Shown in pieces: positions 20,501 through 29,509 of a stretch of 64,000 nt of DNA. The notes below the pieces were generated by a model, which saw only the letters and a list, made by a program, of their open reading frames with translations, was not told the DNA's origin and did no database searches. Source of the DNA: Nemertoderma westbladi (lineage: Eukaryota > Xenacoelomorpha > Nemertodermatida > Nemertodermatidae); assembly GCA_032718475.1 (NCBI GenBank), contig JAUCBJ010006570.1:43916-107915 (forward strand). Direction: 5' to 3'. The stretch's first letter is position 1, and each line of letters opens with the position of its first letter. A program made the position numbers and the translations under genes.

Positions 20501-22234
20501 ACGTCGGAAAATAAGGTAAGTGAGAAACCCGATTCTAGGAGAAGGATAATACCAGTGTGTTATACTGACGACGGCGAAAGCCAAGCTTCTCAAGAAGAGG
20601 ACAGCGGGAAAGACACAGCAAAATCTTACTATGACAACAGGACCTATAAAGACGTAAGTAAATACAAGTCTCGAACCAGTGACAGGAGAGAACAGGTAAC
20701 AACAACTCCTCCTACGTCTCCTAAGAGAATTCACGGAAGAAAGCCCGAAGAAAGAACGAGAGTGCAGAACGTTAACCAAGTTAAGGTGAGTAACATCAAA
20801 CCAAAATGTGCGCTGTGCGACGGGCCTCACCGTTTGAGTGCGTGTGCTGAATTTCTAAAGAAATCCCCTGTAGACAGACGTACAGTCCTGTGGAATAAGC
20901 GGTTATGCTATAATTGCCTCAGATCAGGACACCAACGGCGAACCTGTTACTCCGACGCAAAGTGTGCAAAGTGTGGCGCGAAACATCATAGCTTGTTGCA
21001 CACGGAATTCGAACGAGACAACCCGAGTCAGGTAAGTGAGCCCGAATTACATGTCCAATTCAGTGATGTGAACGACACTGACCAAGGTTCTGAGTGGGAA
21101 GGATTCTATACAGACGAATTCTCCGATGCCAACGAATCCTGTTATCTAATAAATACCACAGTGTATCGAGCACTTACGGATGAAAAGGACACTGACGAGT
21201 TTACTCCAACTCCTTTTGACAAACAACCATCTTGGAAAGTTCCAACTTCCAACATAGGAATAAGAGAATTTCCTGTAGTGCAAGTTCGAGTTCATGGTCC
21301 CAACAAGAGTTACATAGTGAACGCCCTACTTGACTCCGGCAGCACAGGAACATTCATCGATCAAGAACTAGCCGAAGATATCTTTGCCGGACAACCCAAG
21401 TTCCGGACTAAATTGAATATGTCAGGAATTATGCAGGTTTGGAAATCTACCCTAACGGCAGATTACTATGTAGGTGTGTTGTCCACCCCCCAGGATAAGT
21501 TAGGAACACAAGGTGTAAGGTCAGTAAAAATGGTGGCTATAAAGAACTTTGCTACTACTCAAGCAGACCTTTATAATTGGGACGAAGATGAGAGCGTCCA
21601 ACATCTTGAGATACCTCGATTCCAAACCGATTATCCTGGAGTGCAAATACTCATCGGCCAAAACGCGCATGAGGCGCTCGAGCCATTAGAGAAACGGCCT
21701 GCTCAACCACAGCCACTACAAACATATGCGGTAAGAACTAGAGTAGGTTGGTACTTCACTGGCCCTTCCCGTAGAACTCTCAAAGAGAGATTCCCTCAAC
21801 AACAGGTATACCAAGTAAAGGGGGAAGTGGAGAGCAGTGATGTGGACGATCCAACTGAGGGAACACCATACTCCTCAGATAATGACGATATTAACTCCAA
21901 TGTAGATCAATGGAGACATTGCCTTGGGACGATTAATCCAGCCAACATCGCTTCCAGAGGAGCAACTCCTCAAGAACTGATAGATACTCCAGGCTGGTTA
22001 GGTGGATCCGACTCCTTAAGTAAAGAAGAAGAAGAATGGCCTCCTCATCTTACCACGGCAGAGAGTAGACAGGCCAAGGGAGCGGAGAAACTAACACAAC
22101 AACTCAATCGCCCAGCTGGTCGTTTATGTTTACTGGAAAGAGACCGAAAACTGTCCGGAAACCATGGAAGGCAGGATACTCTTCCTACGACCACTTCCCT
22201 AATTCGACAAAGATCTAGGGACTCCATAACGTAA
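17582..22234 (+). CDS. BEL/Pao Gag-protease polyprotein lacking RT, RNase H and integrase
   Basis: An intact 1550-codon frame starting at ATG 17582. Approximate order: acidic/hydrophilic N-terminal region (1-390); Ala-Glu-Lys coiled coil with AEAERKAKAAEAEAERKK repeats (396-460); Gag domain of the DUF1759 type (about 790-940, GEIVKFNGDEMKWLPFNEYY); cysteine motifs CALCDGPHRLSAC, CYNCLRSGHQRRTC and CAKCGAKHH (about 1075-1135), the middle one a CCHC zinc knuckle; and an aspartic protease with NALLDSGSTGTFID (about 1245-1260). Near residue 1451 it jumps to NPANIASRGATPQEL, normally the spacer after RNase H and before integrase, so the polymerase block is cleanly deleted in frame. The tail is short and unrelated. 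The product should form a particle shell and process itself, with polymerase supplied by another element. Element A carries the same junction. Confidence 0.93.
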   Translation: MSDTQQNLSDSLIETTICDSDRRVERIIEKFGSPPTVKKVIPPVVSDPRLVHHRSIIGTRAQVKRDQEAAVLSQQHLGQEPTSQRPDSSSSSDTVELTPEHGVQMADTVYSDPLLTLPAAVLTTILLAVEEHQTDWAKNKQATQDDYAGYAREELRSIVESQWNFPGLGLPFDMSGATWEDIHRMGVAKDTMDPAVWKRSAAGYVRGFFGSLERLEEQLFRQPHGPQEQEELLYHIRERTLRIRLILSAFEETSKRRQDTSLHVAVKTWLHRVDRKVQETAQWKSQLAERSIYEEPTDVTEQTDVTLAQEESEEAAEKPRTRDAIDIYLSDYQRFLGDEELRRRLHGLSPNSEGTKLILDAIDTEMLAANQAECDEKLRLTRVREEQIKKRRIEEQKAADMAAVMADAEAERKAKAAEAEAERKKKAAEAEAERKAKAADAEAKRKAAKAVAEVERRASEQTTQLELENLQETQDSITKQYTANQMQMMRKSTPKRQGYTSSEEGDTTDPEGGGDRSHLSRRRKTYYRRKLPDLPPAVKRQLTSTDLGSAEPIEQFIQVKRLPTIVDEPEIIRPVIPKVNSVLETPTLPELNSKFPLHSTTLPVPGGTAHANTPVQIAEREINNLSPVVPRQPATMLATPASAVEWVEEGRRGMNLLLGQMQETVHQLKGTVRESRAELQEVQQSIALERDKLVNIQKGIPMPPVTLSQPVRSEVSHAQGVEPTRIYTASEVETPIANPIKGDYRPVINDIPYRPDNDPRNLDTDNSILNNTMAQESFTRQMARTEARQAVKVGEIVKFNGDEMKWLPFNEYYKDSIQNSVLSNGEKLRFLIKCLEGPPKSMALKFIGHPDGLRQVWNTLNIRYGNKDNIAKYLYTKLVAPRHFLSSGIIEFSDEIQEICRQLDWLGKSHEYQSSMVIGAVVSTLPKGGVCTRWDKKVLYMNDQQRRSPTMADLMSFLDGEVRLQLIRQAREKTSENKVSEKPDSRRRIIPVCYTDDGESQASQEEDSGKDTAKSYYDNRTYKDVSKYKSRTSDRREQVTTTPPTSPKRIHGRKPEERTRVQNVNQVKVSNIKPKCALCDGPHRLSACAEFLKKSPVDRRTVLWNKRLCYNCLRSGHQRRTCYSDAKCAKCGAKHHSLLHTEFERDNPSQVSEPELHVQFSDVNDTDQGSEWEGFYTDEFSDANESCYLINTTVYRALTDEKDTDEFTPTPFDKQPSWKVPTSNIGIREFPVVQVRVHGPNKSYIVNALLDSGSTGTFIDQELAEDIFAGQPKFRTKLNMSGIMQVWKSTLTADYYVGVLSTPQDKLGTQGVRSVKMVAIKNFATTQADLYNWDEDESVQHLEIPRFQTDYPGVQILIGQNAHEALEPLEKRPAQPQPLQTYAVRTRVGWYFTGPSRRTLKERFPQQQVYQVKGEVESSDVDDPTEGTPYSSDNDDINSNVDQWRHCLGTINPANIASRGATPQELIDTPGWLGGSDSLSKEEEEWPPHLTTAESRQAKGAEKLTQQLNRPAGRLCLLERDRKLSGNHGRQDTLPTTTSLIRQRSRDSIT

Positions 22235-23858
22235 TTATATATGGAGTGGGTGTGTGACTATATTATTTATATTTTTTTTTATTATTATTTTATATTTAGG
22301 TATGGATTATTATGTACTTTATTATAATCGTTTTATTTAATTTTATTTAGTGGAATGTTATTTAGATTATTTAGTAGATTAGTGCAATATATTAGTGTTT
22401 ATTACGTACATAATTACTTATAATATATATTTAGTGCGACGGCGAGAAATAATTCTTTTCTCTTTCCTTACTGTCCGTATTATATTATAAATGCGAGACT
22501 ATAGTAAGATGACATGTCCGTACTTATTAAAGTACAATAAAGCTCCTACTATATTTAAGTATTATTGGTAGGCAGAGTATTAGGAATGCAAAGTTCAGAT
22601 CCTCGTGTCTCGGCTAAACCAAGCTCTGGGTAGACCTTGGAAACGACTTGCCTCTTCACACTGACATTGCTTCGTGCGATATTGCTCTTCTACCTTATAA
22701 CAAATAATACATATAGTAGCGTGATGTCCCTCTAACAGTAGCGTCAATCGCAAATAAATCTGTTAAACTTTTGACCATCTGTAATTCTAGTCGATTAAGA
22801 TATCGTGGCACCCACCGATATACTTGAAAGACAAATTCTAGAATCAGTGGTTAACGTCCCCAGACAAGTTCTGGAATAAATCGGTGCCCATCCAAAATAT
22901 TAATTTAATATTTATTAAAATCTGTAAAATTCCGATCCTTTAAAATTTCTAGTCAATTAAGATATCGCAGCACTTACCGATACTCTTAAAAAGACAAATT
23001 TCATAGAATTCAGGATCCTATGTCCCCAGACCTGCTCTGGAATCAAATTGTGTCAATTTTAACATCAAATAATAAAATTCACGGGAATAAATTTAAATTC
23101 ATATTCGAATGAATTTCATAAATTGTCATTTTGTGCAATTTACAACATTCCCAAAATTCCAGTAATTAATAGATCATGGGAGCGGAGATTCATATTGAGT
23201 GTACTAGAGTGTGAGAATCTCCAACATATAGTCAATAGCCGATAAAATTTATAAAATCATGCATAAAGAGGATATTGACAATTAAAGAATTACTATTAAA
23301 TAACATCCCAGATCTGTATGCATGAGAATTATCCTAATTCTACCGCTAGTTTTCCATAATGTCACCATGGCAACACCCACGCTAGAATTAGAAACAAGTT
23401 AAAGGACCAATAAAAGCTTGCCCCATTGCGTAGCATAAGAGTATACATAGCGCACTATTAGTATCCAAGGATACATAGTAATAACGTGACATTCTGGAAG
23501 ACACTGACTAACGGACAAATGGCATGCATGTGTGTAGTAAGTAATGATTGTATGGAATTTGTGCGTTTATAGGTGAATGTTACTACTAAAGTGTGTTTAC
23601 AGTAGCTAATCGCAATTGTAAAATAGCCCTAACTCTACCGAGATAACCTCAAGTGGATTCAAGCTTTTGGGACGGACAGTGGTGGGACTTGTGCCGGTTA
23701 TCGTTGTCGTGCTATTGCTACATGTTGGCGTAAACACTGCGACAGCGGTACATCGGCGCTGAGAAACCCACTGTCCGGGGGCAAAGCCTAGTAGGCAGCC
23801 ACGCCCGCTTGCCTAAAATATTAACTCATATTGATATTAATAAACTCAGATAACAGAT
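22235..23858 (+). other. element B non-coding stretch between Gag-Pro and the second gene
   Basis: About 1.6 kb, very AT-rich. An imperfect duplication is visible: TCTAGTCGATTAAGATATCG near 22790 and TCTAGTCAATTAAGATATCG near 22948, each followed by a GTCCCCAGAC...TCTGGAAT block. The same pair occurs in element A (about 42490 and 42655). The region may hold the acceptor site for a spliced mRNA for the downstream gene. Confidence 0.7.
22536..22541 (+). terminator. candidate internal poly(A) signal of element B
   Basis: AATAAA 300 bp after the Gag-Pro stop, in the context GTACAATAAAGCTCCTAC, which is conserved exactly in element A at 42241-42246. Conservation between diverged copies suggests function, possibly ending the Gag-Pro mRNA. 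Confidence 0.4.
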
Positions 23859-25165
23859 ATGACGGAATTGATAGAAGATGACCTTGGTATCAGGGAGCGA
23901 TATACTCTACCTTTACAAGCGTTTGTGGATAGCTTGATACGCGGTGAAGCCGATCCGACTATTACGGAGGACGATGGTCGTTTATTTATCGATTAACGAT
24001 ATCGAACCGCCGATGTCCCAAGAGCAACTTACGCGTGAATTGGACTATCGAAAATTAACCGCTCGCTATACGCATCGTAATGGTACGTATATGGACTTCT
24101 TAACTACCGGCCATCCTATCGATTTACATGATACGGACGATGTAGACACCGAAAGGGAAATGGTTCTATTTAAATATCATACCCAGCGGCGTCGTAACGA
24201 TAAACCGAGAATAGATCACGAAAATTCTATTCGTAACAGACTGGGAAGACGAACCAATATGTCTAGAATCTGAAGAGATTCAGCCTATCGCGCTCGGAAC
24301 AACGACAACGATTACATCCTAGAATGGTATCAAGGTCCACAGTGTCTCACTGCGTACGATTATCGCCATGCCAACTATGTTTCTCGGCAACGTTGTCGGT
24401 TATGCGCATCGAGAGACCATGTTACACCCATGGACACAAACGTCCGCTGTTCCTATTTCCACGAACAACCGGCGATGGAAATTTATTGCGCGTATTGCCG
24501 ATTTAATAATTTGCATATTTTTGCGGTTTGCCCTCAATTTATGACTCAATGTCACCACTGTCAACTAAAGGGACACGCCAGTTTCGATTGCCCTTTTTAA
24601 TCGCGATTTGGAAAGCGTAGATGAAATGATCACACTACGTTACATTAGAGCTTGGGAAGCGAACGCTGATTTACATCGTGATTCGCGCCATCGCTATTAT
24701 CTTGGACGCGCTTACGAAGGAATTTATGCGTTCCATCCTTATCTATTCGCTTCTGTCGAACAGAAATCACGCATATTGAGTTACAAGAAGTATATCGACG
24801 GCCTTACGAGTATCGAGCCCGCGAACGCGAGTTAGAAGGAACCATTAAACCAAGGAAGTTTCTAACGGCCTATGGTCCACCCACGGCCCTCGTTCAGACC
24901 ACTCGTAAAGGACCCGTAAGAGCGGCTGTCTTGAAACGAGCTCTCAGAGCCGTTAGACCCCTCTCCCCGGACGTTGATGTCCATCAACCCGGTACTTCGA
25001 CCGGCGGATATACCGATCGCAATCCCATACCTTCTGATGCAATCATATTGCACCCTTCACCCCGGAGTTATAGCCCTCCTAGTAAAGTGGCTCGCCCCAA
25101 AGAGAAAAGGACTCTTGCTAGCCTCAAAAAAACTGCGTAAACGCCGTCCGCGCAAGAAAGACTAA
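23859..25165 (+). pseudogene. element B second gene in env position: zinc-knuckle protein with basic tail, broken
   Basis: The ATG at 23859 opens MTELIEDDLG. A roughly 16-bp insertion after EDDGR shifts the frame, and coding continues at 23944-24273 (PPMSQEQLTRELDYRKLTAR). An in-frame TGA at 24271 is followed in the same frame by cysteine motifs CRLCASRDH, CAYCRFNN and a true CCHC knuckle CHHCQLKGHASFDC, to a stop near 24600. Further blocks in shifted frames include RYIRAWEANADLHRD (from 24608). The tail SKVARPKEKRTLASLKK is cut by a 1-bp insertion in an A run relative to element A. The position just before the 3' LTR matches where env-like genes sit, but no signal peptide, membrane segment or glycoprotein pattern is visible. 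It looks like a nucleic-acid-binding protein of unknown origin. Confidence 0.7.
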
Positions 25166-25243
25166 CTGTTTAGAGTATTTTTGTATTTTAGAAACTGTGA
25201 TTTTGTATATTTTATAGACTTAAATCCCATTTTCTGGGAGCGG

Positions 25244-26495
25244 TGTAAAAGCTTTTGTGGGATAACTGATACGTTTGCCTTTGCTGGCCAGTTCCCCCCC
25301 CGGCGCTGGAATACTCTAAAAAGGTTTTCTAGCTGTATATATATTCCCCTCACCCGCAAGGTACCTTTACAGGTGTTTTAACGGACATAAAAATCATTCT
25401 GCTATATACGTGTTTTAGCGGACATGGTAAGACAAAAACTTGTAATGCACAAACCACCTTTCACAGCTTAGCCGTGATGATTCATATTACGACATCTAGC
25501 AGCTGGTTGCTGACATGGGAACAGCCATTGGCAGCGTGGTTCTTTGTTTGGCTTGGGCCAATCAGGGCGGTTTTTCCTGTCGACGTGTAGCTTTCCTGGA
25601 AATCATGGAGAGTGTTACCTTCTGACGGGAGAGAGAGAGAGAGTTGTCACTTTTGTTATTGCTGTCTAAGCCAGAAACACCGGCATTTTTTGGATAGATA
25701 CTGCTGTACCGTGAACTGCAGAACTGCTTGAATTATCGAAAGTATAAACTGTTACCGCATCAAACTAATCTCACGAATCGAATATCACCTAACTCATTAA
25801 TCATATTGTTTGTACTGTTATTTTACCGTCAGTTATTAATTGTAAATATTTGTTGATGGAAATATTGCTATTTGGATAATACGGATAAATCACCCAATTC
25901 CCAATTTTCTTGATAACACTACAGGTTAGAGAGACCGGCTATATATAACAATTGCGATTTATATTAATGTGGTGTGTATTGAATCCAATGTTATTTAGCA
26001 GACCCTACGCGAGTCAATTACTGCTCTCTTTATGTGTGATCAAATGTACTGACTGTCGGCAGAATAGTGTGTATGATTGTGATTGGTAACAAAGTATTTC
26101 CTAAAGAATACGTTTTATACTTTAATCAGCAGCAGTATCGTTGCGTTTAGTATAAGTCTTAGTTCTGTTTAAATAGGTAAAGCGCCACGTCCTAAAGGAA
26201 CTGTTAATATTTCCCGAAAGCCAATAATATCTGTCAGAGATTAATTATTAACGATCTATCGAATAATACATTAGGTATACACTGCAACCTTACACTGTAA
26301 TAATACAATTCAAGCATCCGAATTCAGTCTCCCGGGTGTAGATCCATCGGGTGAATGATCGCGCATGGGCTGACTTCGGCTAATGTTTTGCGTATTAGCA
26401 TAAATTATTGTCGTATGCTAAAGTGGTTTTAATTAACGAAAAGACATATAAATTTTGGCAGGTTAAACTGCTAAAGGTCTTCGAAAGCGCGAACA
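25244..26495 (+). repeat. element B 3' LTR
   Basis: 1252 bp, apparently identical to 14090-15341. It is preceded by the purine-rich TTCTGGGAGCGG, the likely plus-strand primer, which is shared exactly with element A. Confidence 0.95.
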
Positions 26496-26500
26496 TATTC

Positions 26501-26795
26501 TGTTTCAGACTTTAGCCAAAACATTAGAACGGCTTTGATTACCGGAACGTATAACTGTTATCCTGCCTGTCAAATGCTATACATATCTTTCACCGCATTA
26601 TTTTACTGCTATTTACTGTCGGTTATTAATTGTATCTGTTGATGGAAAATTGTTATATTTGGATAATATCGAGAAATAATTATAAAACCCCATCTTCTTG
26701 ATATACTGAAGGTAAGAGACCGGTTACATATAGCAATTGCGACTTATATGATATTGGTTTTGGAGTGAATCTATTGCTATTTCATAGGCACTACA
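26501..26795 (+). repeat. element A 5' LTR, segment 2 of 3
   Basis: Continues the A LTR directly after the B insertion (TGTTTCAGACTTTAGCC, as at 45559) and stops at CACTACA, the target site of element C. Confidence 0.95.
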
Positions 26796-27235
26796 TGTAA
26801 AGCCAGAGTTGTGGCTGGCTTTCGATTATATTGTTAGAAATTGAAAGATCGTTATATGTGGAATACAAAATGTCAGTTTATTGTTACGTTACATTTAATG
26901 TGTTACATTTTAATGCTTTCGAAATTCCCTGGCAGTTATTATTGAAAGTACATAAATATGGATGATAAATGAATACTAATATAATACAAAGGGTAAGCGC
27001 AGGGCAATACACTGATCATAACGGAATACTGATTGGTATTAATAAAGTCACAGGAAATCTGAGTATCAATCAGCTGATTAAATATGGTGATAACGAGAGG
27101 TTTCCCTACAGTAAATCTATTACATTACCAATTTACAACAAACCAATCAGTGACTCGGCTCCCAGCTGAGAACTCCTAATTGTAATATTTGGATTTCAGT
27201 GGAGGCAATATCGCCAGCTGATATGTGTTACAACA
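26796..27235 (-). repeat. element C 3' LTR
   Basis: 440 bp, TG...CA ends. Compared with 35287-35726 it differs at three sites (TAATACA/TACTACA, CTGATCA/CTAATCA, GTAATATT/GTATTATT). Confidence 0.93.
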
Positions 27236-27361
27236 TCGCCGGCCCTAACTCTCTATGGAGAGTTACTTTCAGTTTAAATAAGTAATTACAGTAGAAAAAG
27301 TAACCGATCTCTAAATCTCTAAGATTCTCCAGTTACCCTGAGTTGGGCTACTGGAAATAGT

Positions 27362-28435
27362 TTACTTGACTACAACATCGGACACTTCTCGCGACTCCTC
27401 CAATAGACACATTTTTACCGCGGGCCTAGTGTACTCTTTACCCTTAATACACACACGCACAGAACGGACAACCCCATCACGGCCCGGAAAGGTCTCCACG
27501 ACACGACCTAGAGGCCAACAACCTCGAGGTGTACGATCAAGAATAACAAGAACAATGTCACCCTTCTGAAGATTGCGAGAGGAGCGAAGCCACTTTCGGT
27601 TCTCGATGAGGGAAGGAACATATTCTCTCATCCACCTGGACCAGAACTGACCAACAATAGCTTGAGTAGCACGCCAGCGACTCTTACAAGAAATATCAGA
27701 GTCATCAACTAGAACTGGAGGTAAGTTGGGATTCGCACGTCCTAATAGAATATGATTGGGAGTCAATGGTTCTGGCTCATTAGGGTCAACACTAACATGA
27801 GTCAATGGGCGACTGTTCAAGAGATTTTCAACTTCAACAATTACTGTCTCAAGCAACTCAGAGCTAACACATTGACCACGGAGTACTGCCTTCAACGCCT
27901 TCTTGGCAGACTGAACCAGTCGTTCCCAGACTCCCCCAAAATGAGGTGCACTTGGAGGGGAAAACTCCCAACGAATACCCTTCAAAGCTAACTCACTAGC
28001 AATCTTGGACTGATTAAGCTCGACAATACATTCTTTGAGTTCCGCATCACCAGCAACCAAATTTCCACCATTGTCGCTATAGACTACAGCTGGAGCACCA
28101 CGTCTGCTAGTCAGACGCCTAAAAGCCAATAGAAACGAGTCTGTGTCTAAAGAATGTGCAACCTCTAAATGAACTGCTCGAGTGACAAGGCATGTAGCTA
28201 TAAACCCATACCGTTTTTCAGTCTTACGAAAACGTCGAACATAGAGGGGACCAAAATAGTCAAGGCCAATATTCAAAAAAGGAAAAGTAGCTGGGGATAA
28301 ACGGGAACGTGGTAGAGCAGCCATAATGGGTGGACTAGGCTTAGCTGTACGACGCTTACAGTAAAAACAACGATTTAAGAACTTACGGACTAGTAAACGA
28401 CCACGGGGAGACCAGTAACTTTGCCTAAACTCACT
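27362..28435 (-). CDS. element C integrase core and C-terminal domain (pol, 3' part)
   Basis: Minus-strand frame giving EFRQSYWSPRGRLLVRKFLN, then the second half of the zinc-binding site (CFYCKR), then a DDE integrase core: first Asp in GLDYFGPLYV, second Asp in VVYSDNGGN, Glu in FGGVWERLV. The C-terminal part (GDIVLVILDRTPRGCWPLGRV) is the DUF5641-like tail of BEL/Pao integrases. The open frame extends to 28537, but residues before EFRQ come from antisense of the inserted non-LTR element, so no true start exists here. The catalytic triad is intact. The gene is dead only because it is cut off from the rest of pol. Confidence 0.92.
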   Translation of the reverse strand, partial: SEFRQSYWSPRGRLLVRKFLNRCFYCKRRTAKPSPPIMAALPRSRLSPATFPFLNIGLDYFGPLYVRRFRKTEKRYGFIATCLVTRAVHLEVAHSLDTDSFLLAFRRLTSRRGAPAVVYSDNGGNLVAGDAELKECIVELNQSKIASELALKGIRWEFSPPSAPHFGGVWERLVQSAKKALKAVLRGQCVSSELLETVIVEVENLLNSRPLTHVSVDPNEPEPLTPNHILLGRANPNLPPVLVDDSDISCKSRWRATQAIVGQFWSRWMREYVPSLIENRKWLRSSRNLQKGDIVLVILDRTPRGCWPLGRVVETFPGRDGVVRSVRVCIKGKEYTRPAVKMCLLEESREVSDVVVK

Positions 28436-29494
28436 ACTACTAGGATCGGCATGCTGCATTGCAGCTGCATTTTTAAGAATGCTGTGCCGGCTTGTCAACA
28501 AAATTGCACCGCCACAACTCCCTATCACCCATGACATTTGCTAGATCATCCGCATCTTTAAGGCCAGTGTCCTTTAAGATGCGTCTCAAGAAAGTCATGG
28601 GCTGTCCACCATGCTTATTTACTCCATGAGGCTGCCAAAGTACAAGATTATGCACTGGCTGGTCCTCACGGCGAAAACAATGTCCTGCAAAGCGGAGGCG
28701 ATTTTGTTCTAGTGTCAAGCTTGGGGGAACCAATGAGACACCTCCAATGTTATATAGTGTCTGGTTGGAGATGTGTGCATTGTACTTGACACAATGTACC
28801 CGGCGTAGCATTCTTGTGAATGTGCCATCCAGAGATTTGGTGTCCTCAGCAGTTAGAGCCCAGCATGGACTCCCGTAGAGGAGTACTGGAACTACTGCTG
28901 CTCTAAATAATCGGACCTTAAGTTTCCGATTAATTCTAGGTGACTTCCAAATCCTGGAAAGCCTATTCAAGGCTGCCCATGCCTTTCCCTTACGTATTCG
29001 AAGGTCCTCACCTGACTTCCGGATCCATGATCCCAGGTAACAGAAGTCGTCCACATGCTCAAGCATACCATCCTTTGAGCTTATGCTCATCCGATCAGAG
29101 ACTTGCTGAGGACTTTCAAAGTTAACTGTCAGAATTTTGGTCTTTCTGGAGTTAATAAAAAGACCAACACTAGAAGCAGCATGTTCTAATGAGCTGAGGA
29201 GCCGCTGGGCTCCCTCTAATGATTCTGAGAGTACTCCTAAGTCATCAGCAAAGTCTAGATCAGTTAGGTACTTGGAAGGATTTCCTCGACTTCTGGAGCC
29301 AGTAGGTGGAGTTATCATCACCCCATCATCATTATGATGATCTAAGGACATGCGTAGAACATAGTCAACCACAATAATGAACAAGAATGGTGCAAGTGTG
29401 TCTCCTTGGAGGACGCCCCATAACACTTCAAATGGTTCTGTGTCACCGTCAACAGTAGAGACAAATGTTGTCGAACCATCGTATACTGATCTGA
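28436..29494 (-). mobile_element. RTE-like non-LTR retrotransposon, 5'-truncated insertion
   Basis: 1059 bp flanked by the 15-bp target duplication TTGCCTAAACTCACT (28421-28435 and 29495-29509). The minus-strand 3' end reads ...GCATGCCGATCCTAGTAGT with no poly(A). It keeps the C-terminal half of the RT. Partial copies of the same family lie at 9410-9551 and 49375-50660. Confidence 0.92.
28473..29426 (-). pseudogene. non-LTR reverse transcriptase, C-terminal part
   Basis: 317 codons, 5'-truncated. GVLQGDTLAPFLFIIVVDYV is RT motif B, and YLTDLDFADDLGVLSES contains the catalytic FADD of motif C. KTKILTVNFE and CYLGSWIRKSGEDLRIRKGK are the following thumb blocks, and LLYGSPCWALTAEDTKSLDG is typical of the C-terminal region in RTE-type and similar elements. 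The frame ends at 28473, 37 bp before the element's 3' end. The endonuclease and N-terminal RT are missing, so it is not autonomous. RTE-like is my best assignment; related clades are not excluded. Confidence 0.88.
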
Positions 29495-29509
29495 TTGCCT
29501 AAACTCACT

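Larger units (their letters stand above)
14090..26495 (+). mobile_element. BEL/Pao-type LTR retrotransposon B (Gag-Pro only), inserted in A's 5' LTR
   Basis: A 12,406-bp element with 1252-bp LTRs (TGTAAAAGC...GCGAACA) that I could not distinguish by eye. Target duplication is TATTC at 14085-14089 and 26496-26500. It has the same orientation as A and belongs to a related but distinct subfamily, whose LTR start differs after about 17 bp. Order: 5' LTR, 2.2-kb leader, 4.65-kb Gag-protease frame, 1.6-kb non-coding stretch, a broken second gene, purine-rich TTCTGGGAGCGG, 3' LTR. Identical LTRs imply recent insertion even though no polymerase is encoded. Confidence 0.95.

Noticed and set aside
18062-20830. 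Minus-strand frames inside the element B Gag-Pro gene
   Set aside because: They are antisense shadows of the intact plus-strand frame and have low-complexity composition such as Phe/Cys/Ser runs opposite the coiled coil.
23859-25165. Calling the second gene of A and B an envelope glycoprotein
   Set aside because: The position fits, but no signal peptide, transmembrane helix or glycoprotein cysteine pattern is visible; zinc knuckles and a basic tail point elsewhere.
26969-27169. 66-codon frame in the element C LTR (also at 35460)
   Set aside because: It lies wholly within the LTR, is present only because the LTR is duplicated, and is antisense to the element's genes.
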